Positions 32,643 through 42,574 of a DNA stretch of 64,000 nt are shown here, one piece after another. The notes beneath the pieces were generated by a model. It did not search any database. It was given only the letters and a program-made list of their open reading frames with translations, and was not told the origin of the DNA. The stretch is from positions 1 through 64,000 of the forward strand of contig NZ_JAILWB010000026.1 of assembly GCF_025699295.1 (NCBI RefSeq), in the 5' to 3' direction. The DNA is from Hydrogenophaga sp. Lineage in GTDB: Bacteria > Pseudomonadota > Gammaproteobacteria > Burkholderiales > Burkholderiaceae_C. Both the position numbers and the translations under genes were made by a program. Within the stretch, counting starts at the first letter, position 1. Each line of letters starts with the position of its first letter.

Positions 32643-35621
32643 ATGTCCCGCGCCGCAGACCGCCTGCCCTTCCCCTACCGCCCGGAATCCGGGGTGTTGA
32701 CCGAGCGCCTGGCCGCGCTCGACGGCGCGCTGGACTGGGCCGCTGCCGCGCGGCAGGCCGCCCCCTGGGTGCGCGCGGTGCGTGAGAACCCGCCGCCCTT
32801 CTGGGCGATGGAGAGCCTGCTCAAGGAGTACCCGATCTCCAGCGCCGAGGGTCTGGCCCTGATGCGGCTGGCGGAGGCCCTGCTGCGCGTGCCGGACGCG
32901 GAGACCGCCATCGCCCTCACGGCCGACCAGCTGGGGCGGGCGGACTTCGAGGGTGCTGCCGATTCGACGCTGGCGCGTCTGTCGTCGACCGCGATCGCGA
33001 TGTCCAAGCACTTCCTGCCCGAGGCGGACAGCGAGCCCGGCCTGATGAGCAAGCTCGGTGCCCGGACCGTGGTGGCTGCGACGCTGCGCGCGGTGCAGTT
33101 GCTGGGCCGCCAGTTCGTGCTGGGCCAGACGATCGAGGCAGGCCTGAAGGAGGCCGCCGCGGCGCGCAAGCGCCAGCCACAGCTGGGGTTCAGCTTCGAC
33201 ATGCTGGGCGAGGGCGCCCGCACCGAGGAGGACGCGCTGCGTTACCTGGCGAGTTACCAGAATGCCATCTCGGTCATCGCCGCCAGCGCCGACCCCACGC
33301 GCCACCCGAGCGGCAACGACGGCATCTCGATCAAGCTCAGTGCGCTGCACCCGCGTTACGAGGACGCGCAGCACGGGCGCGTGATGCGCGAACTCGTGCC
33401 GCGCGTGTGGCTGCTGTGCGAAGGTGCTGCGGCGGCCAACCTCAACCTCACCATCGATGCCGAGGAGGTCGACCGGCTCGAGCTCTCGCTGGAGGTGTTC
33501 GAGGCCCTGGCCTCGCTGGTGGCGCAGCACTGCCCGCAATGGCAGGGCTTCGGCCTGGCGCTGCAGGCTTATCAGACGCGCGCGGTCGAGCTGATCGGGC
33601 ACGTGGCCACGCTGGCGCGCCGCCACCGGCTGAAGTTCATGTGCCGCCTGGTCAAGGGCGCGTACTGGGATGCCGAGATCAAGCGCGCGCAGGAGCTGGG
33701 CCTGCCAGCCTACCCGGTGTTCACCCGCAAGCCCCACACCGACGTGAGCTACCTGGCTTGCGCGAAGGCGCTGCTTGATGTGCCCGACGCGATCTACCCG
33801 CAGTTCGCGACGCACAACGCGGGCACGATCGCCGCCATCCTCCAGATGGCCGGGACACACGCCGCACCGTTCGAGTTGCAGCGCCTGCACGGCATGGGGG
33901 AGGGCATCTACCGCGAGGTGCTGAAGAACCCGGCCGTGTCGTGCCGCGTCTACGCCCCCGTGGGCGCCCACCGCGACCTGCTGGCCTACCTGGTGCGCCG
34001 CCTGCTGGAGAACGGCGCCAATTCCTCGTTCGTGCACCAGCTGGCCGACGAGTCCGTGGGCATGGACGAGCTGTTGCTGTCGCCGCTGACGCAGTCGGGC
34101 ACCGAAGCGGCAGATGCGGCCAGCTTGCCTCTGCCCGAGGCGCTGTACGGTCCTGCCCGGCCCAACAGCCTGGGCCTGGACCTGGCCGTGGTGGCGCACC
34201 GCGATCCGCTGCTGGCCGCGCACGCCGCGCTGGTGCTGCCCGCTGTGCCCGAAGCCCGTGCGGGGGAGGCCGATGCCGCGATGGCGCGATCCGTGCAGGC
34301 TTTTGCGGGATGGAACCACACGCCGGTGGCCGAGCGTGCAGCCGTCCTGCGCCGTGCGGCCGATGCGATGCAGAAGCAACTGCCTCGCCTGTGCGCCATG
34401 CTGGTCAAGGAGGCGCACAAAGGCTGGGCAGATGCGATCTCCGAGGTGCGCGAAGCGATCGACTTCCTGCGCTACTACGCCAACGAGGCCGAGCGCGTGA
34501 TGGCGCCGCATGCCCTGCCGGGTCCCACCGGCGAGAGCAACACCTTGCGACTGGAAGGCCGTGGTGCCTGGGTCTGCATCAGCCCCTGGAACTTTCCGCT
34601 GGCCATCTTCACGGGCCAGGTGGCCGCCGCGCTGGTCACGGGCAACACGGTGCTGGCCAAGCCGGCCGAGCAGACGCCGGCCATCGCGCTGGAGGCGGTG
34701 CGGCTGCTGCATGCGGCTGGCGTGCCCACCGATGCCCTGCAACTGCTGAATGGCCCGGGCGAGACCGTGGGCGCGGCCCTGGTGGCCCAGCCTGGCGTGG
34801 CGGGCGTGGTGTTCACCGGGTCGACCCAGGTCGCCAGGCTCATCCATCGCGCGCTGGCCGCCCAGGACGGTCCCATCGTGCCCCTGATCGCCGAGACGGG
34901 TGGCATCAACGCCATGCTGGTCGACAGCACGGCCCTGCCCGAGCAGGTGGCAGATGCCGTGGTGCAGAGCGCGTTCCGCAGTGCGGGGCAGCGCTGCTCG
35001 GCACTGCGCCTGCTGTGCGTGCATGAGGCGGTGGCCGATGGCGTGATCGGGATGATCCGGGGTGCGGCGAAGGAGCTGGTCGCGGGCGATCCGGCCGATC
35101 TGGCGACGGACCTGGGGCCCGTGATCGATGCCGAGGCGTTCGAGGGCATTTCGCGCCATCTGCAGCGCCTGCACACCCAGGCGTGCCCGCTGCTGGACGC
35201 GCCTGACGCTGCTCCCGCCTGGCCGCAACCGATCGCGCCGCAGATGTTCGAGATGGGGTCGATTTCCGAGGTGACGCAGGAAATCTTCGGCCCCGTGCTG
35301 CAGGTGGTGCGCTGGAAGGGTGACCCGCTGGCCATCGTCCGGCAGATCAACGCGCTGGGTTACGGGCTGACACTGGGCATCCAGACGCGCATTGACAGCC
35401 GCGCGCAGTCACTGGCCAGCGCGGCGCGTGTGGGCAATGTGTACGTGAACCGCAACATGATCGGCGCCGTGGTGGGGGTGCAGCCCTTCGGCGGCGAAGG
35501 CCTCAGCGGCACCGGCCCCAAGGCCGGTGGCCCGCACTACCTGCAGCGCTTCTGCGCCGAGCAGACGCTGACCATCAACACCACCGCTGCGGGGGGCAAC
35601 GTGGCGCTGTTCACCCGCTAG
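32643..35621 (+). CDS. putA: Bifunctional proline dehydrogenase / P5C dehydrogenase PutA
   Basis: A 992-residue protein that oxidises proline to glutamate in two channelled steps. The FAD-dependent proline dehydrogenase barrel covers about 90-400 (LSALHPRYE, KFMCRLVKGAYWDAEIK, and later ATHNAGTI). The NAD-dependent P5C dehydrogenase covers about 490-980, with general-base Glu in IAETGGINAMLV and catalytic Cys in GQRCSALR near 783. The N-terminal ribbon-helix-helix repressor domain and the long C-terminal ALDH-like extension of larger PutAs are absent, so this is the short, non-regulatory type. The start has CTGGAG upstream. It is divergent from the Lrp-type regulator. Confidence 0.96.
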   Translation: MSRAADRLPFPYRPESGVLTERLAALDGALDWAAAARQAAPWVRAVRENPPPFWAMESLLKEYPISSAEGLALMRLAEALLRVPDAETAIALTADQLGRADFEGAADSTLARLSSTAIAMSKHFLPEADSEPGLMSKLGARTVVAATLRAVQLLGRQFVLGQTIEAGLKEAAAARKRQPQLGFSFDMLGEGARTEEDALRYLASYQNAISVIAASADPTRHPSGNDGISIKLSALHPRYEDAQHGRVMRELVPRVWLLCEGAAAANLNLTIDAEEVDRLELSLEVFEALASLVAQHCPQWQGFGLALQAYQTRAVELIGHVATLARRHRLKFMCRLVKGAYWDAEIKRAQELGLPAYPVFTRKPHTDVSYLACAKALLDVPDAIYPQFATHNAGTIAAILQMAGTHAAPFELQRLHGMGEGIYREVLKNPAVSCRVYAPVGAHRDLLAYLVRRLLENGANSSFVHQLADESVGMDELLLSPLTQSGTEAADAASLPLPEALYGPARPNSLGLDLAVVAHRDPLLAAHAALVLPAVPEARAGEADAAMARSVQAFAGWNHTPVAERAAVLRRAADAMQKQLPRLCAMLVKEAHKGWADAISEVREAIDFLRYYANEAERVMAPHALPGPTGESNTLRLEGRGAWVCISPWNFPLAIFTGQVAAALVTGNTVLAKPAEQTPAIALEAVRLLHAAGVPTDALQLLNGPGETVGAALVAQPGVAGVVFTGSTQVARLIHRALAAQDGPIVPLIAETGGINAMLVDSTALPEQVADAVVQSAFRSAGQRCSALRLLCVHEAVADGVIGMIRGAAKELVAGDPADLATDLGPVIDAEAFEGISRHLQRLHTQACPLLDAPDAAPAWPQPIAPQMFEMGSISEVTQEIFGPVLQVVRWKGDPLAIVRQINALGYGLTLGIQTRIDSRAQSLASAARVGNVYVNRNMIGAVVGVQPFGGEGLSGTGPKAGGPHYLQRFCAEQTLTINTTAAGGNVALFTR

Positions 35622-35706
35622 CAAGCGGCCCGATCGGCGAGAGAGGGACGGATTACAGTGGCGCGACGCAATCCGCGCCGACCTCCACCCGTCCGAAACG
35701 CACACC

Positions 35707-37077
35707 ATGGCCGACAGCTCCACCGCTACCACCGGATCTCCAGACGCCCAGCGCATCCAGCAATGGCTGGATGAACACCGCATCACCGAAGTGGAATGCA
35801 TCATCCCGGACATGGCCGGCCAGGCGCGCGGCAAGATCGTGCCGCGCCACAAGTACAACCCGGCCGTGGGCCTGCGCCTGCCCGAGGCGGTGCTGGCCAT
35901 GACCGTCACCGGCGACTACCCCGAGAAGGATTTCACCTCGGTGGCCGATCCGGACATGCTGTTGCGGCCCGATCCGAACACGCTGCGTCCCGTGCCCTGG
36001 GCCAAGGAGCCCACGGCGCAGATCATCCACGACTGCTTTACGTTCGACGGGCGGGCGGTAGACCTGTCGCCGCGCAACGTTTTGCGCCGTGTACTCCGCC
36101 TGTATGCGGACGAGGGCTGGAAGCCGGTGGTCGCGCCGGAGATGGAGTTCTACCTGGTGCAGGTCGAAGCCGACGAGGACATTCCGCTCAAACCCCCGGT
36201 AGGGCGCACGAAACGCACGGAAGCGGGCATGCAGAGCTTTTCGATGGACGCCATCAACGAGTACGACGACATCTTCGATGTCATGTACGACTGGTGCGAG
36301 GCCGAAGGCATCCAGCTCGACACGCTGATCCACGAGATGGGCACGGCGCAGATGGAAATCAACCTCGACCACGGCGACCCGCTGCCGCTGGCCGACCAGG
36401 TGTTCCTGTTCAAGCGCACCATCCGCGAAGTGGCGATCCGCCACCAGATGTACGCCACCTTCATGGCCAAGCCCATGCAGGGCCAGCCCGGCAGTGCGAT
36501 GCACATCCACCAGAGCGTGGTCGGCATCGATGGGGGCGCGAACATCTTCAGCCGTGCGGACGGTGAACCCTCCGAGGCGTTCTTCCACTACATCGGAGGC
36601 CTGCAGACCTACCTGCCCGCCGCCACCGCCTTTTTCGCGCCCTATGTGAATTCGTACCGACGCCTCTCGCGCTTCACGTCGGCCCCCATCAACCTGAGCT
36701 GGGGCTTTGACAACCGCACCTGCGGTCTGCGCGTGCCGCATTCCGGCCCGCAGGACCGGCGGGTCGAGAACCGCCTGGCAGGCGTGGACGTCAACCCCTA
36801 CCTGGCGATTGCGGCCAGTCTGGCCTGTGGTTACCTGGGCATGAAGCAGGGCATCAAGCCGGGTGAACCCCTCACGGGCAGCGCCTACGAACAGCCGCAC
36901 CAGTTGCCCCGGCACCTGGACGACGCCGTGGAAAAACTCATGGCTTGTGCGCCGCTGGTCGATCTGTTCGGCGAGCACTTCATCCAGACCTACAGCGCCA
37001 TCAAGGAGACCGAATACCGGGAGTACTTCGACGTGATCAGCCCCTGGGAGCGGCGTTTCCTGCTGCTGCACGTCTGA
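35707..37077 (+). CDS. Glutamine-synthetase-like ligase (GlnA3/PuuA type)
   Basis: A 456-residue type I GS-fold enzyme. The ATP and metal sites show in APEMEFYLVQ, HEMGTAQMEINLDHGDPL, QPGSAMHIHQSV and the late RVENRLAGVDVNPYLAIAASLACG. It lacks the adenylylation loop and dodecamer features of housekeeping GlnA and resembles gamma-glutamylpolyamine synthetase PuuA and related enzymes. It follows putA by 85 bp on the same strand. Other puu genes are not here, although a class III aminotransferase lies further on (53447). Substrate uncertain: polyamine, ethanolamine or another amine. Confidence 0.87.
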   Translation: MADSSTATTGSPDAQRIQQWLDEHRITEVECIIPDMAGQARGKIVPRHKYNPAVGLRLPEAVLAMTVTGDYPEKDFTSVADPDMLLRPDPNTLRPVPWAKEPTAQIIHDCFTFDGRAVDLSPRNVLRRVLRLYADEGWKPVVAPEMEFYLVQVEADEDIPLKPPVGRTKRTEAGMQSFSMDAINEYDDIFDVMYDWCEAEGIQLDTLIHEMGTAQMEINLDHGDPLPLADQVFLFKRTIREVAIRHQMYATFMAKPMQGQPGSAMHIHQSVVGIDGGANIFSRADGEPSEAFFHYIGGLQTYLPAATAFFAPYVNSYRRLSRFTSAPINLSWGFDNRTCGLRVPHSGPQDRRVENRLAGVDVNPYLAIAASLACGYLGMKQGIKPGEPLTGSAYEQPHQLPRHLDDAVEKLMACAPLVDLFGEHFIQTYSAIKETEYREYFDVISPWERRFLLLHV

Positions 37078-37113
37078 GGGATTCTTCTCCCGTGGCTGCG
37101 ACGCGAGGCGCGG

Positions 37114-40098
37114 TCAGGAGAGCACCAGCATGCCCGCGGTGGGGTTCTGCAGCAGGGCGTCGAGCGCTTCGATGGGAAGCGGTTTGGCGAACAGATGGCC
37201 CTGGAACTGGTCGCAGCCCTGGTAGGCCAGGAAGTCGCGCTGTTCCTGCGTCTCCACGCCTTCGGCCACGACCTGCAGGCTCAAGCTCTGCGCCAGCGCA
37301 ATGATGGCGCGCGAAATGGCGGCGTCGTTCGGATCGGTCAGCACATCGGCCACGAAGCCCTTGTCGATCTTGAGCTGGTCCAGCGGCAGGCGCTTGAGCA
37401 CCGAGAGCGAGGAGTAGCCCACGCCGAAATCGTCCAGCGAGAGCGTCACGCCCAGCGCCTTGAGCATGCCCATCTTGTTGATGGTGATCTCCATGCGGTC
37501 GGCCAGCAGGCTCTCGGTGAGCTCGAGCTTGAGCTTGTGCGGCCGGATGCCGGTGCGCTGGATCGCGGCCATCACCATGTCGACGAAATCGGGGTGGCGG
37601 AACTGGCGCACGCTCACGTTGACCGCGATGCTCAGGCCCGCGGTCTGTGCCCGGTCGGCCCAGCTCGCGAGCTGTTCGCAGGCGGTCTCCAGCACCCACT
37701 GGCCCAGCGGCAGGATCAGGCCGGTGTCTTCGGCCACGGGAATGAAGTCCGCCGGAAAGATCAGACCGCGCTGCGGGTGCTGCCAGCGCACCAGCGCCTC
37801 CACCCCGGTGATCACGCCCACGCGGTCCACCTGTGGCTGGTAGTGCACGACGAACTGCTGTTCGGCCAGCGCCACCCGCAGGTCGGAACTGACGGTGGCG
37901 TTGGCGCTCACCGTGGCCTGCATGCCCGGATCGAAGAAGCACAGGGTGTTGCGGCCCAGCGATTTGGCCTGGTACATCGCCAGATCGGCCTGCTTGAGCA
38001 GTTCGCCCACGTCGCTCTGCTGGCCGTTGAACGAGGTCACACCGATGCTGGGTGTGGCGAAGTGCTGGTGGCCGGTGAGCTGGAACGGTTCGCGCAAGGT
38101 GTTCAGCACCTTCTCGGCCAGTGCCGTGGCCTTGAAGGCCGCGGCGTCTGGGTCGGTGCTCAGGTCATCGACCATCACCACGAATTCGTCGCCGCCCAGA
38201 CGCGCCACCATGTCGGTCTTGCGCACGCTGCGTGTCAGGCGCTGGGCCACTTTCTGCAACAGCTGGTCGCCCATGTGGTGGCCGAGCGTGTCGTTGAGGA
38301 TTTTGAAGTTGTCCAGGTCGATGAACATCAACGCGCCGTGCTGGCCCGATCGCGCACTCGCTGCCAGGGCCTGTTGCAGTCGATCCAGCAGCAACTGGCG
38401 GTTGGGCAGGTCCGTGAGCGCGTCGTAGAACGCCAAGTGGCGGATCATGTCCTCGGCGGTCTTGCGCTGCGTGATGTCGCGACCAACCGCCACCCAGTGT
38501 GTGATGTCCTCGGCCGTGGCCTGCACCGAAACCACTTCCAGCTCGACCCAGAACATGGCGCCGTTCTTGCGCCGGACCATGAGTTCGGTGCGGGCCTGCC
38601 GCGCCTGTTGCAGGTTGTGCGCCAGCTCGCGCAGCTTGGCGATGGCCGGATCGAGTTCGAGCAGCATGCGCGGCGTCTGCCCCAGCACCTCGGCGCGGCT
38701 ATAGCCGGTGTGCTGTTCGAAGGCATCGTTCACGAAAACGATGCGCGGCTCCTGGTCGTTGCTGGCACCGGTCTCCGCGATCGCCACGATGTCGTTGAGC
38801 CGGGACACACTGGTCTCCAGCAGCATCAGCTGTTCCTGCGAGCGGCGCCGCTCGGTCACGTCCCGGAAATACACCGCAAGGCCTTCGGCAAACGGGTAGG
38901 CGCGCACCTCCAGCCATTTGCCAAGTGTGGGAAAGAAGTCTTCCAGCTCGACGCGGCGGTTGGTGTTGAGCGACCTGGTGAGCTGTTCCTTGAGACGCTG
39001 CGCCAGGCCCGGGCTGAAGTCCTGCCAGACTTCCAGGCCCAGCAGCTCGGCGGTGGTCTTCTGCAGCAGGCGCTCGCTCTCCTGGTTCAGGTAGGTGAAG
39101 CAGCACTGCCGGTCCAGTGTCACGAAAGCCTCGGTGATGCTGGCCAGCGTGGTGGTCAGGCGCATGGCCAGTCGCAGGGTGTCCTGCTGCGCCTGCTTCT
39201 GCGCCGAGATGTCCTGGATCGCACCCTGGATGCGCACGATCTCGCCATTGGCGCGCCGCACGGCGGTACCGACGGTGCGCACCCATTTCGGCGGGCCTTC
39301 CTCGGACGTGATCTGGATCTCCTCGTCGAAACTTTCCCCATGCTGCGCGCATCGCTCCAGACGTTGGCGGATGCCATTGCGCCACTCGGGGGTGTAGCGC
39401 TGCACCATATCCTCGAGGTTGCGGACGTGGTGGTGATCGGCCAGTCCGAGGATGGTGGCGAATTCGTCCGAGTGCACCACCTCGCGGGTGGACAACTGCA
39501 GTGACCAGCTGCCGGCGCCAGCAGTATGCTCGGTCAGATTGAGGCGACTCTCGCTCTCGCGCAGCATGGTGGCGTTGTATTGCTCGCTTTGCTCGCAGCG
39601 CCGCACCAGTGTCAGTACATCACCGGCGTGCTGTGCCAGCGATAGCAACGCGAACGAGCCAGGTGCGGGTCGCTCGCGCGGTTGTCGGTCCAGCAGCAGC
39701 AGGGCCGCGCCCGCCGGTCCCACGCCGACTGGCAGAGGCAACCAGTGGCCGTACTGGAAAGAGGGCGCACCGTCGTGCGCTTCGGGCAACCAGCCTTCCT
39801 GCGTGGGTTGTTCCACGCAGCCTGCACATGCGCCGATCACGGCGTCCACATCGGCCGCGGCCAGCCCATGCTGGCCGAGCACCTCGGGCGGTGAGCGCGA
39901 CGCATCCACCAGCAGGGCCGCTTCCACTGCCTGCAGTCGGGCCGCCATCTCGGCCAGCCGGTCCAGCTCGTCCCGCGAGGGCGGCGCCGGAGACGCACCA
40001 GCACGCTCGGAGCCGAGGTCCGCAGCAGTGTGAAGGAGTTTGTCTTGGCCGTGGCGCATGCAGTGGGTGCGGATCGGTTCGTTCGGGGGGTCCAGCAT
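37114..40098 (-). CDS. GAF/PAS-GGDEF-EAL cyclic-di-GMP enzyme
   Basis: A 994-residue multi-domain protein with no membrane helix. A GAF-like N-terminal region (about 60-170) is followed by three PAS-type domains (about 180-300, 310-420 and 430-560). A GGDEF cyclase domain follows with intact ARLGGDEFVVM and an RKTD inhibitory I-site five residues before GGDEF. The EAL phosphodiesterase has intact residues: VEALVRW, NVSVRQF, LELTESLL, DDFGVGYSS and LKIDKGF. Both activities could work, so the net effect depends on the sensors. The start is either 40098 or the ATG at 40059; neither has a strong ribosome site. It converges on the GS-like gene with a 36-bp gap. Confidence 0.92.
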   Translation of the reverse strand: MLDPPNEPIRTHCMRHGQDKLLHTAADLGSERAGASPAPPSRDELDRLAEMAARLQAVEAALLVDASRSPPEVLGQHGLAAADVDAVIGACAGCVEQPTQEGWLPEAHDGAPSFQYGHWLPLPVGVGPAGAALLLLDRQPRERPAPGSFALLSLAQHAGDVLTLVRRCEQSEQYNATMLRESESRLNLTEHTAGAGSWSLQLSTREVVHSDEFATILGLADHHHVRNLEDMVQRYTPEWRNGIRQRLERCAQHGESFDEEIQITSEEGPPKWVRTVGTAVRRANGEIVRIQGAIQDISAQKQAQQDTLRLAMRLTTTLASITEAFVTLDRQCCFTYLNQESERLLQKTTAELLGLEVWQDFSPGLAQRLKEQLTRSLNTNRRVELEDFFPTLGKWLEVRAYPFAEGLAVYFRDVTERRRSQEQLMLLETSVSRLNDIVAIAETGASNDQEPRIVFVNDAFEQHTGYSRAEVLGQTPRMLLELDPAIAKLRELAHNLQQARQARTELMVRRKNGAMFWVELEVVSVQATAEDITHWVAVGRDITQRKTAEDMIRHLAFYDALTDLPNRQLLLDRLQQALAASARSGQHGALMFIDLDNFKILNDTLGHHMGDQLLQKVAQRLTRSVRKTDMVARLGGDEFVVMVDDLSTDPDAAAFKATALAEKVLNTLREPFQLTGHQHFATPSIGVTSFNGQQSDVGELLKQADLAMYQAKSLGRNTLCFFDPGMQATVSANATVSSDLRVALAEQQFVVHYQPQVDRVGVITGVEALVRWQHPQRGLIFPADFIPVAEDTGLILPLGQWVLETACEQLASWADRAQTAGLSIAVNVSVRQFRHPDFVDMVMAAIQRTGIRPHKLKLELTESLLADRMEITINKMGMLKALGVTLSLDDFGVGYSSLSVLKRLPLDQLKIDKGFVADVLTDPNDAAISRAIIALAQSLSLQVVAEGVETQEQRDFLAYQGCDQFQGHLFAKPLPIEALDALLQNPTAGMLVLS

Positions 40099-40187
40099 AC
40101 AGACCCGCTGTCATCAGCCTCACATGGACGAGGCCTAAGCTGGCAAAGGGCGTGTGAACTTCTGCACGCGGTGCGCCGGCAGATTGG

Positions 40188-40235
40188 GTATTTGTAACAA
40201 AAATGTTTGTTTTTGTTGCTTGTGTTCTAACATAG
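40188..40235 (+). promoter_or_regulatory. AT-rich probable promoter of the RRM-like gene
   Basis: The 228-bp gap between the c-di-GMP gene and the small gene at 40327 has one AT-rich stretch with TTGTTT at 40207-40212 and a TAACAT/ACATAG hexamer around 40228-40235. Spacing is 15-17 bp depending on the hexamer chosen. Weak evidence; nothing else is seen in the gap. Confidence 0.35.
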
Positions 40236-40326
40236 CCCATCGTCGATGCCACGTGCTGCCTGTTCAGGCAGAGCCCCCGCGCCAGCGCATCGCCACCGCC
40301 GAACCGAATACACAAAGGGGTTGATT

Positions 40327-40629
40327 GTGAGCACACTCGCAGAACTCAGGCAGTACAGCGACGTTTCCAGTCTGAAGACAGCGCTGCACCAGTTGTGCAG
40401 CGAATTCGGACGTATCACGCGGCTGGACATTCTCACGGCCATGCACGAAGGCACGAAGCAGGCCATCTGCTTCCTGCGGATGGAACGCCCCGAGCAGGAG
40501 CAGCAACTCATGAAGAGCCTGGGCGTGGGCCGTTTTGGCGGCGAGGTGGTGTTCGTGCTCAACCTCAACGTACCCGTGACGGCCGAGGACGGCCCTTCGT
40601 CGCAGTGGGCCGACTCCGACATCTACTGA
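40327..40629 (+). CDS. Small RRM-like protein
   Basis: A 100-residue protein starting at GTG 40327, six bases after AAGGGG (40315-40320). The pattern fits a compact beta-alpha-beta RRM fold: helix SLKTALHQLCSEFG, strand ITRLDILTA, strand KQAICFLRM, helix PEQEQQLMKSLG, strand VVFVLNL. Similar proteins appear in Burkholderiales as hypothetical or putative RNA-binding proteins, from memory. The RNP motifs are weak, so RNA binding is inference. It precedes the biotin-carboxyltransferase gene by 103 bp. Confidence 0.7.
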   Translation: MSTLAELRQYSDVSSLKTALHQLCSEFGRITRLDILTAMHEGTKQAICFLRMERPEQEQQLMKSLGVGRFGGEVVFVLNLNVPVTAEDGPSSQWADSDIY

Positions 40630-40732
40630 TGCTTCCTGCGCCGCGCGCCCGGCCCGAGCGGCGGCGCATGCCCCTTTCCCCCGTGTCTCCCGATTGACCT
40701 GCTTGGGCCAGGGCGCCACGCAGAATCGGCGG

Positions 40733-42562
40733 ATGAATTCCTTGCGCTCTCCTCTCGCGGCTCAGATCGTGCAATGGCTGGTCGCACCTGGCGATACCGT
40801 GCGCCCGGGTGACCTGTTGGTCATCCTGGAGGCCATGAAAATGGAGCACGAGTTGCATGCCGATGCGCCCGCCCGCGTCCTGGAGTTGTTCTTCGGCGAA
40901 GGCGAAACGGTGCAACCGGGCGAGATGCTCCTGCGCGCGGAGCCCTTGCGCGAGGGCGATTCGCAGCCCGCGACCATGGCACCGTTCGACGGCACCCTCG
41001 CGCGGGCGAACGGCTACCGAGGCGATCTGCAGCGATTCCTGGATCGCGATGCGCTCACCCGGGATGCCGCCCGGCCTGAAGCGGTGGCTCGGCGCCACGC
41101 GCTGGGCCTGCGCACCGCGCGCGAGAACATTGCCGACCTGTGCGACGAGGACAGCTTTCTCGAGTACGGTGCACTCGCGGTGGCCGCACAGCGCAGCCGC
41201 CGCAGCGAAGAAGACCTGATCGCCAACACCCCGGCCGACGGCATGGTCACCGGCATCGGCTCGGTCAATGGGGCTCACTTTGATGCCGCACGCGCGCGCA
41301 CGGTGGTCATGGCCTACGACGCCACCGTGCTCGCGGGGACGCAGGGCATGCGCAACCACCAGAAGACCGATCGCCTGCTTGGCATTGCGCTGGAGCAGCG
41401 CTTGCCGGTGGTGTTGTTTGCCGAAGGCGGCGGAGGCCGGCCTGGCGACACCGACATGCCCATCGTGGCTGGCCTGCATGTGGGCACGTTCGCGGCCTTC
41501 GCGCGACTGTCCGGCCAGGTTCCGGTGATCGGCATCGTCAGCGGCCGCTGCTTCGCGGGGAACGCGGCGCTGCTGGGCTGCAGCGATGTGGTGATTGCCA
41601 CCCGGGGCAGCAACATCGGCATGGGGGGGCCCGCCATGGTGGAAGGTGGTGGCCTGGGTGTGTACCGCCCCGAGGAGATCGGGCCGAGCACCGTGCAGCA
41701 CGCCAATGGCGTGATCGACGTGCTGGTCGACGACGAGGCGCAGGCGGTGGCCGTCGCCCGGCACTACCTGTCGTTCTTTCAGGGTTGCGTCCCCGATGGC
41801 CAGGCGCCGGACGCTGCGGCGCTGCGCGACCTGGTGCCGGAGAACCGCCTGCGCGTCTACGACACCCTGGCGGTGATGAACGGGCTTGTCGACGTGGACA
41901 GCCTGCTGTCGCTGCGCACCGGTTTTGGCGTCGGCATCCACACAGCATTGGCGCGCATCGAAGGCCGCCCGGTCGGGTTGATGGCCAACAACCCGCTGCA
42001 TCTCGGCGGCGCCATCGATGCCGATGCCGCCGACAAGGCCGCGCGCTTCATGCAACTGTGCAACGCCCATGGCTTGCCCATCGTCACCCTGGTGGATACG
42101 CCCGGTTTCATGGTCGGGCCCGAGGTGGAGGCGCTTGCCCAGGTGCGCCATGTCAGCCGCCTCTTCGTGGTGGCCACCGATCTGCGGGTGCCTGTATTCA
42201 GCGTTGTCCTGCGCAAGGGCTACGGCCTGGGTGCCATGGGCATGACGGCAGGCGGCTTTCATGTGCCTGTCTTCACGGTTGCCTGGCCGACGGCCGAGTT
42301 TGGCGCGATGGGGCTGGAGGGTGCGGTGCGACTCGGCTACCGCAAGGAACTGGCGGCGATGCCCGAAGGGCCGCAGCGCGAGGCACTGTTCGAGCGCCTG
42401 CTGGCGCAGCAATACGCGAACGGTTCGGCGGTGCAGATGGCCAGCACCCTGGAGATCGATGCGGTGATCGACCCAGCGCTCACGCGCGACTGGCTGACCA
42501 GGGGGTTGGCGGGTGCCCGGGTGTCGGCTCCTCGCGCGAGGCGTTTCATCGACACCTGGTGA
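40733..42562 (+). CDS. Fused biotin-carrier and carboxyltransferase protein (acyl-CoA carboxylase family)
   Basis: A 609-residue protein. The first 70 residues are a biotinyl domain with the attachment motif EAMKMEH (Lys receives biotin). From about 115 onward there is a complete propionyl/methylcrotonyl-type carboxyltransferase with both halves: FAEGGGGRPGDTD and GNAALLGCSDV in the first, TPGFMVGPEVE, RKGYGLGAMGMT and WPTAEFGAMGLEGAV in the second. It should move carboxyl from biotin to an acyl-CoA. The biotin carboxylase subunit is not encoded nearby, and the order carrier-then-transferase in one chain is unusual. The start at 40733 begins directly at the biotinyl fold. Confidence 0.85.
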   Translation: MNSLRSPLAAQIVQWLVAPGDTVRPGDLLVILEAMKMEHELHADAPARVLELFFGEGETVQPGEMLLRAEPLREGDSQPATMAPFDGTLARANGYRGDLQRFLDRDALTRDAARPEAVARRHALGLRTARENIADLCDEDSFLEYGALAVAAQRSRRSEEDLIANTPADGMVTGIGSVNGAHFDAARARTVVMAYDATVLAGTQGMRNHQKTDRLLGIALEQRLPVVLFAEGGGGRPGDTDMPIVAGLHVGTFAAFARLSGQVPVIGIVSGRCFAGNAALLGCSDVVIATRGSNIGMGGPAMVEGGGLGVYRPEEIGPSTVQHANGVIDVLVDDEAQAVAVARHYLSFFQGCVPDGQAPDAAALRDLVPENRLRVYDTLAVMNGLVDVDSLLSLRTGFGVGIHTALARIEGRPVGLMANNPLHLGGAIDADAADKAARFMQLCNAHGLPIVTLVDTPGFMVGPEVEALAQVRHVSRLFVVATDLRVPVFSVVLRKGYGLGAMGMTAGGFHVPVFTVAWPTAEFGAMGLEGAVRLGYRKELAAMPEGPQREALFERLLAQQYANGSAVQMASTLEIDAVIDPALTRDWLTRGLAGARVSAPRARRFIDTW

Positions 42563-42574
42563 GGTCTGGCGCCC

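Noticed and set aside
32589..35228. 879-codon open frame antisense to putA
   Set aside because: A frame opposite putA with no domain signal; typical third-position GC artefact.
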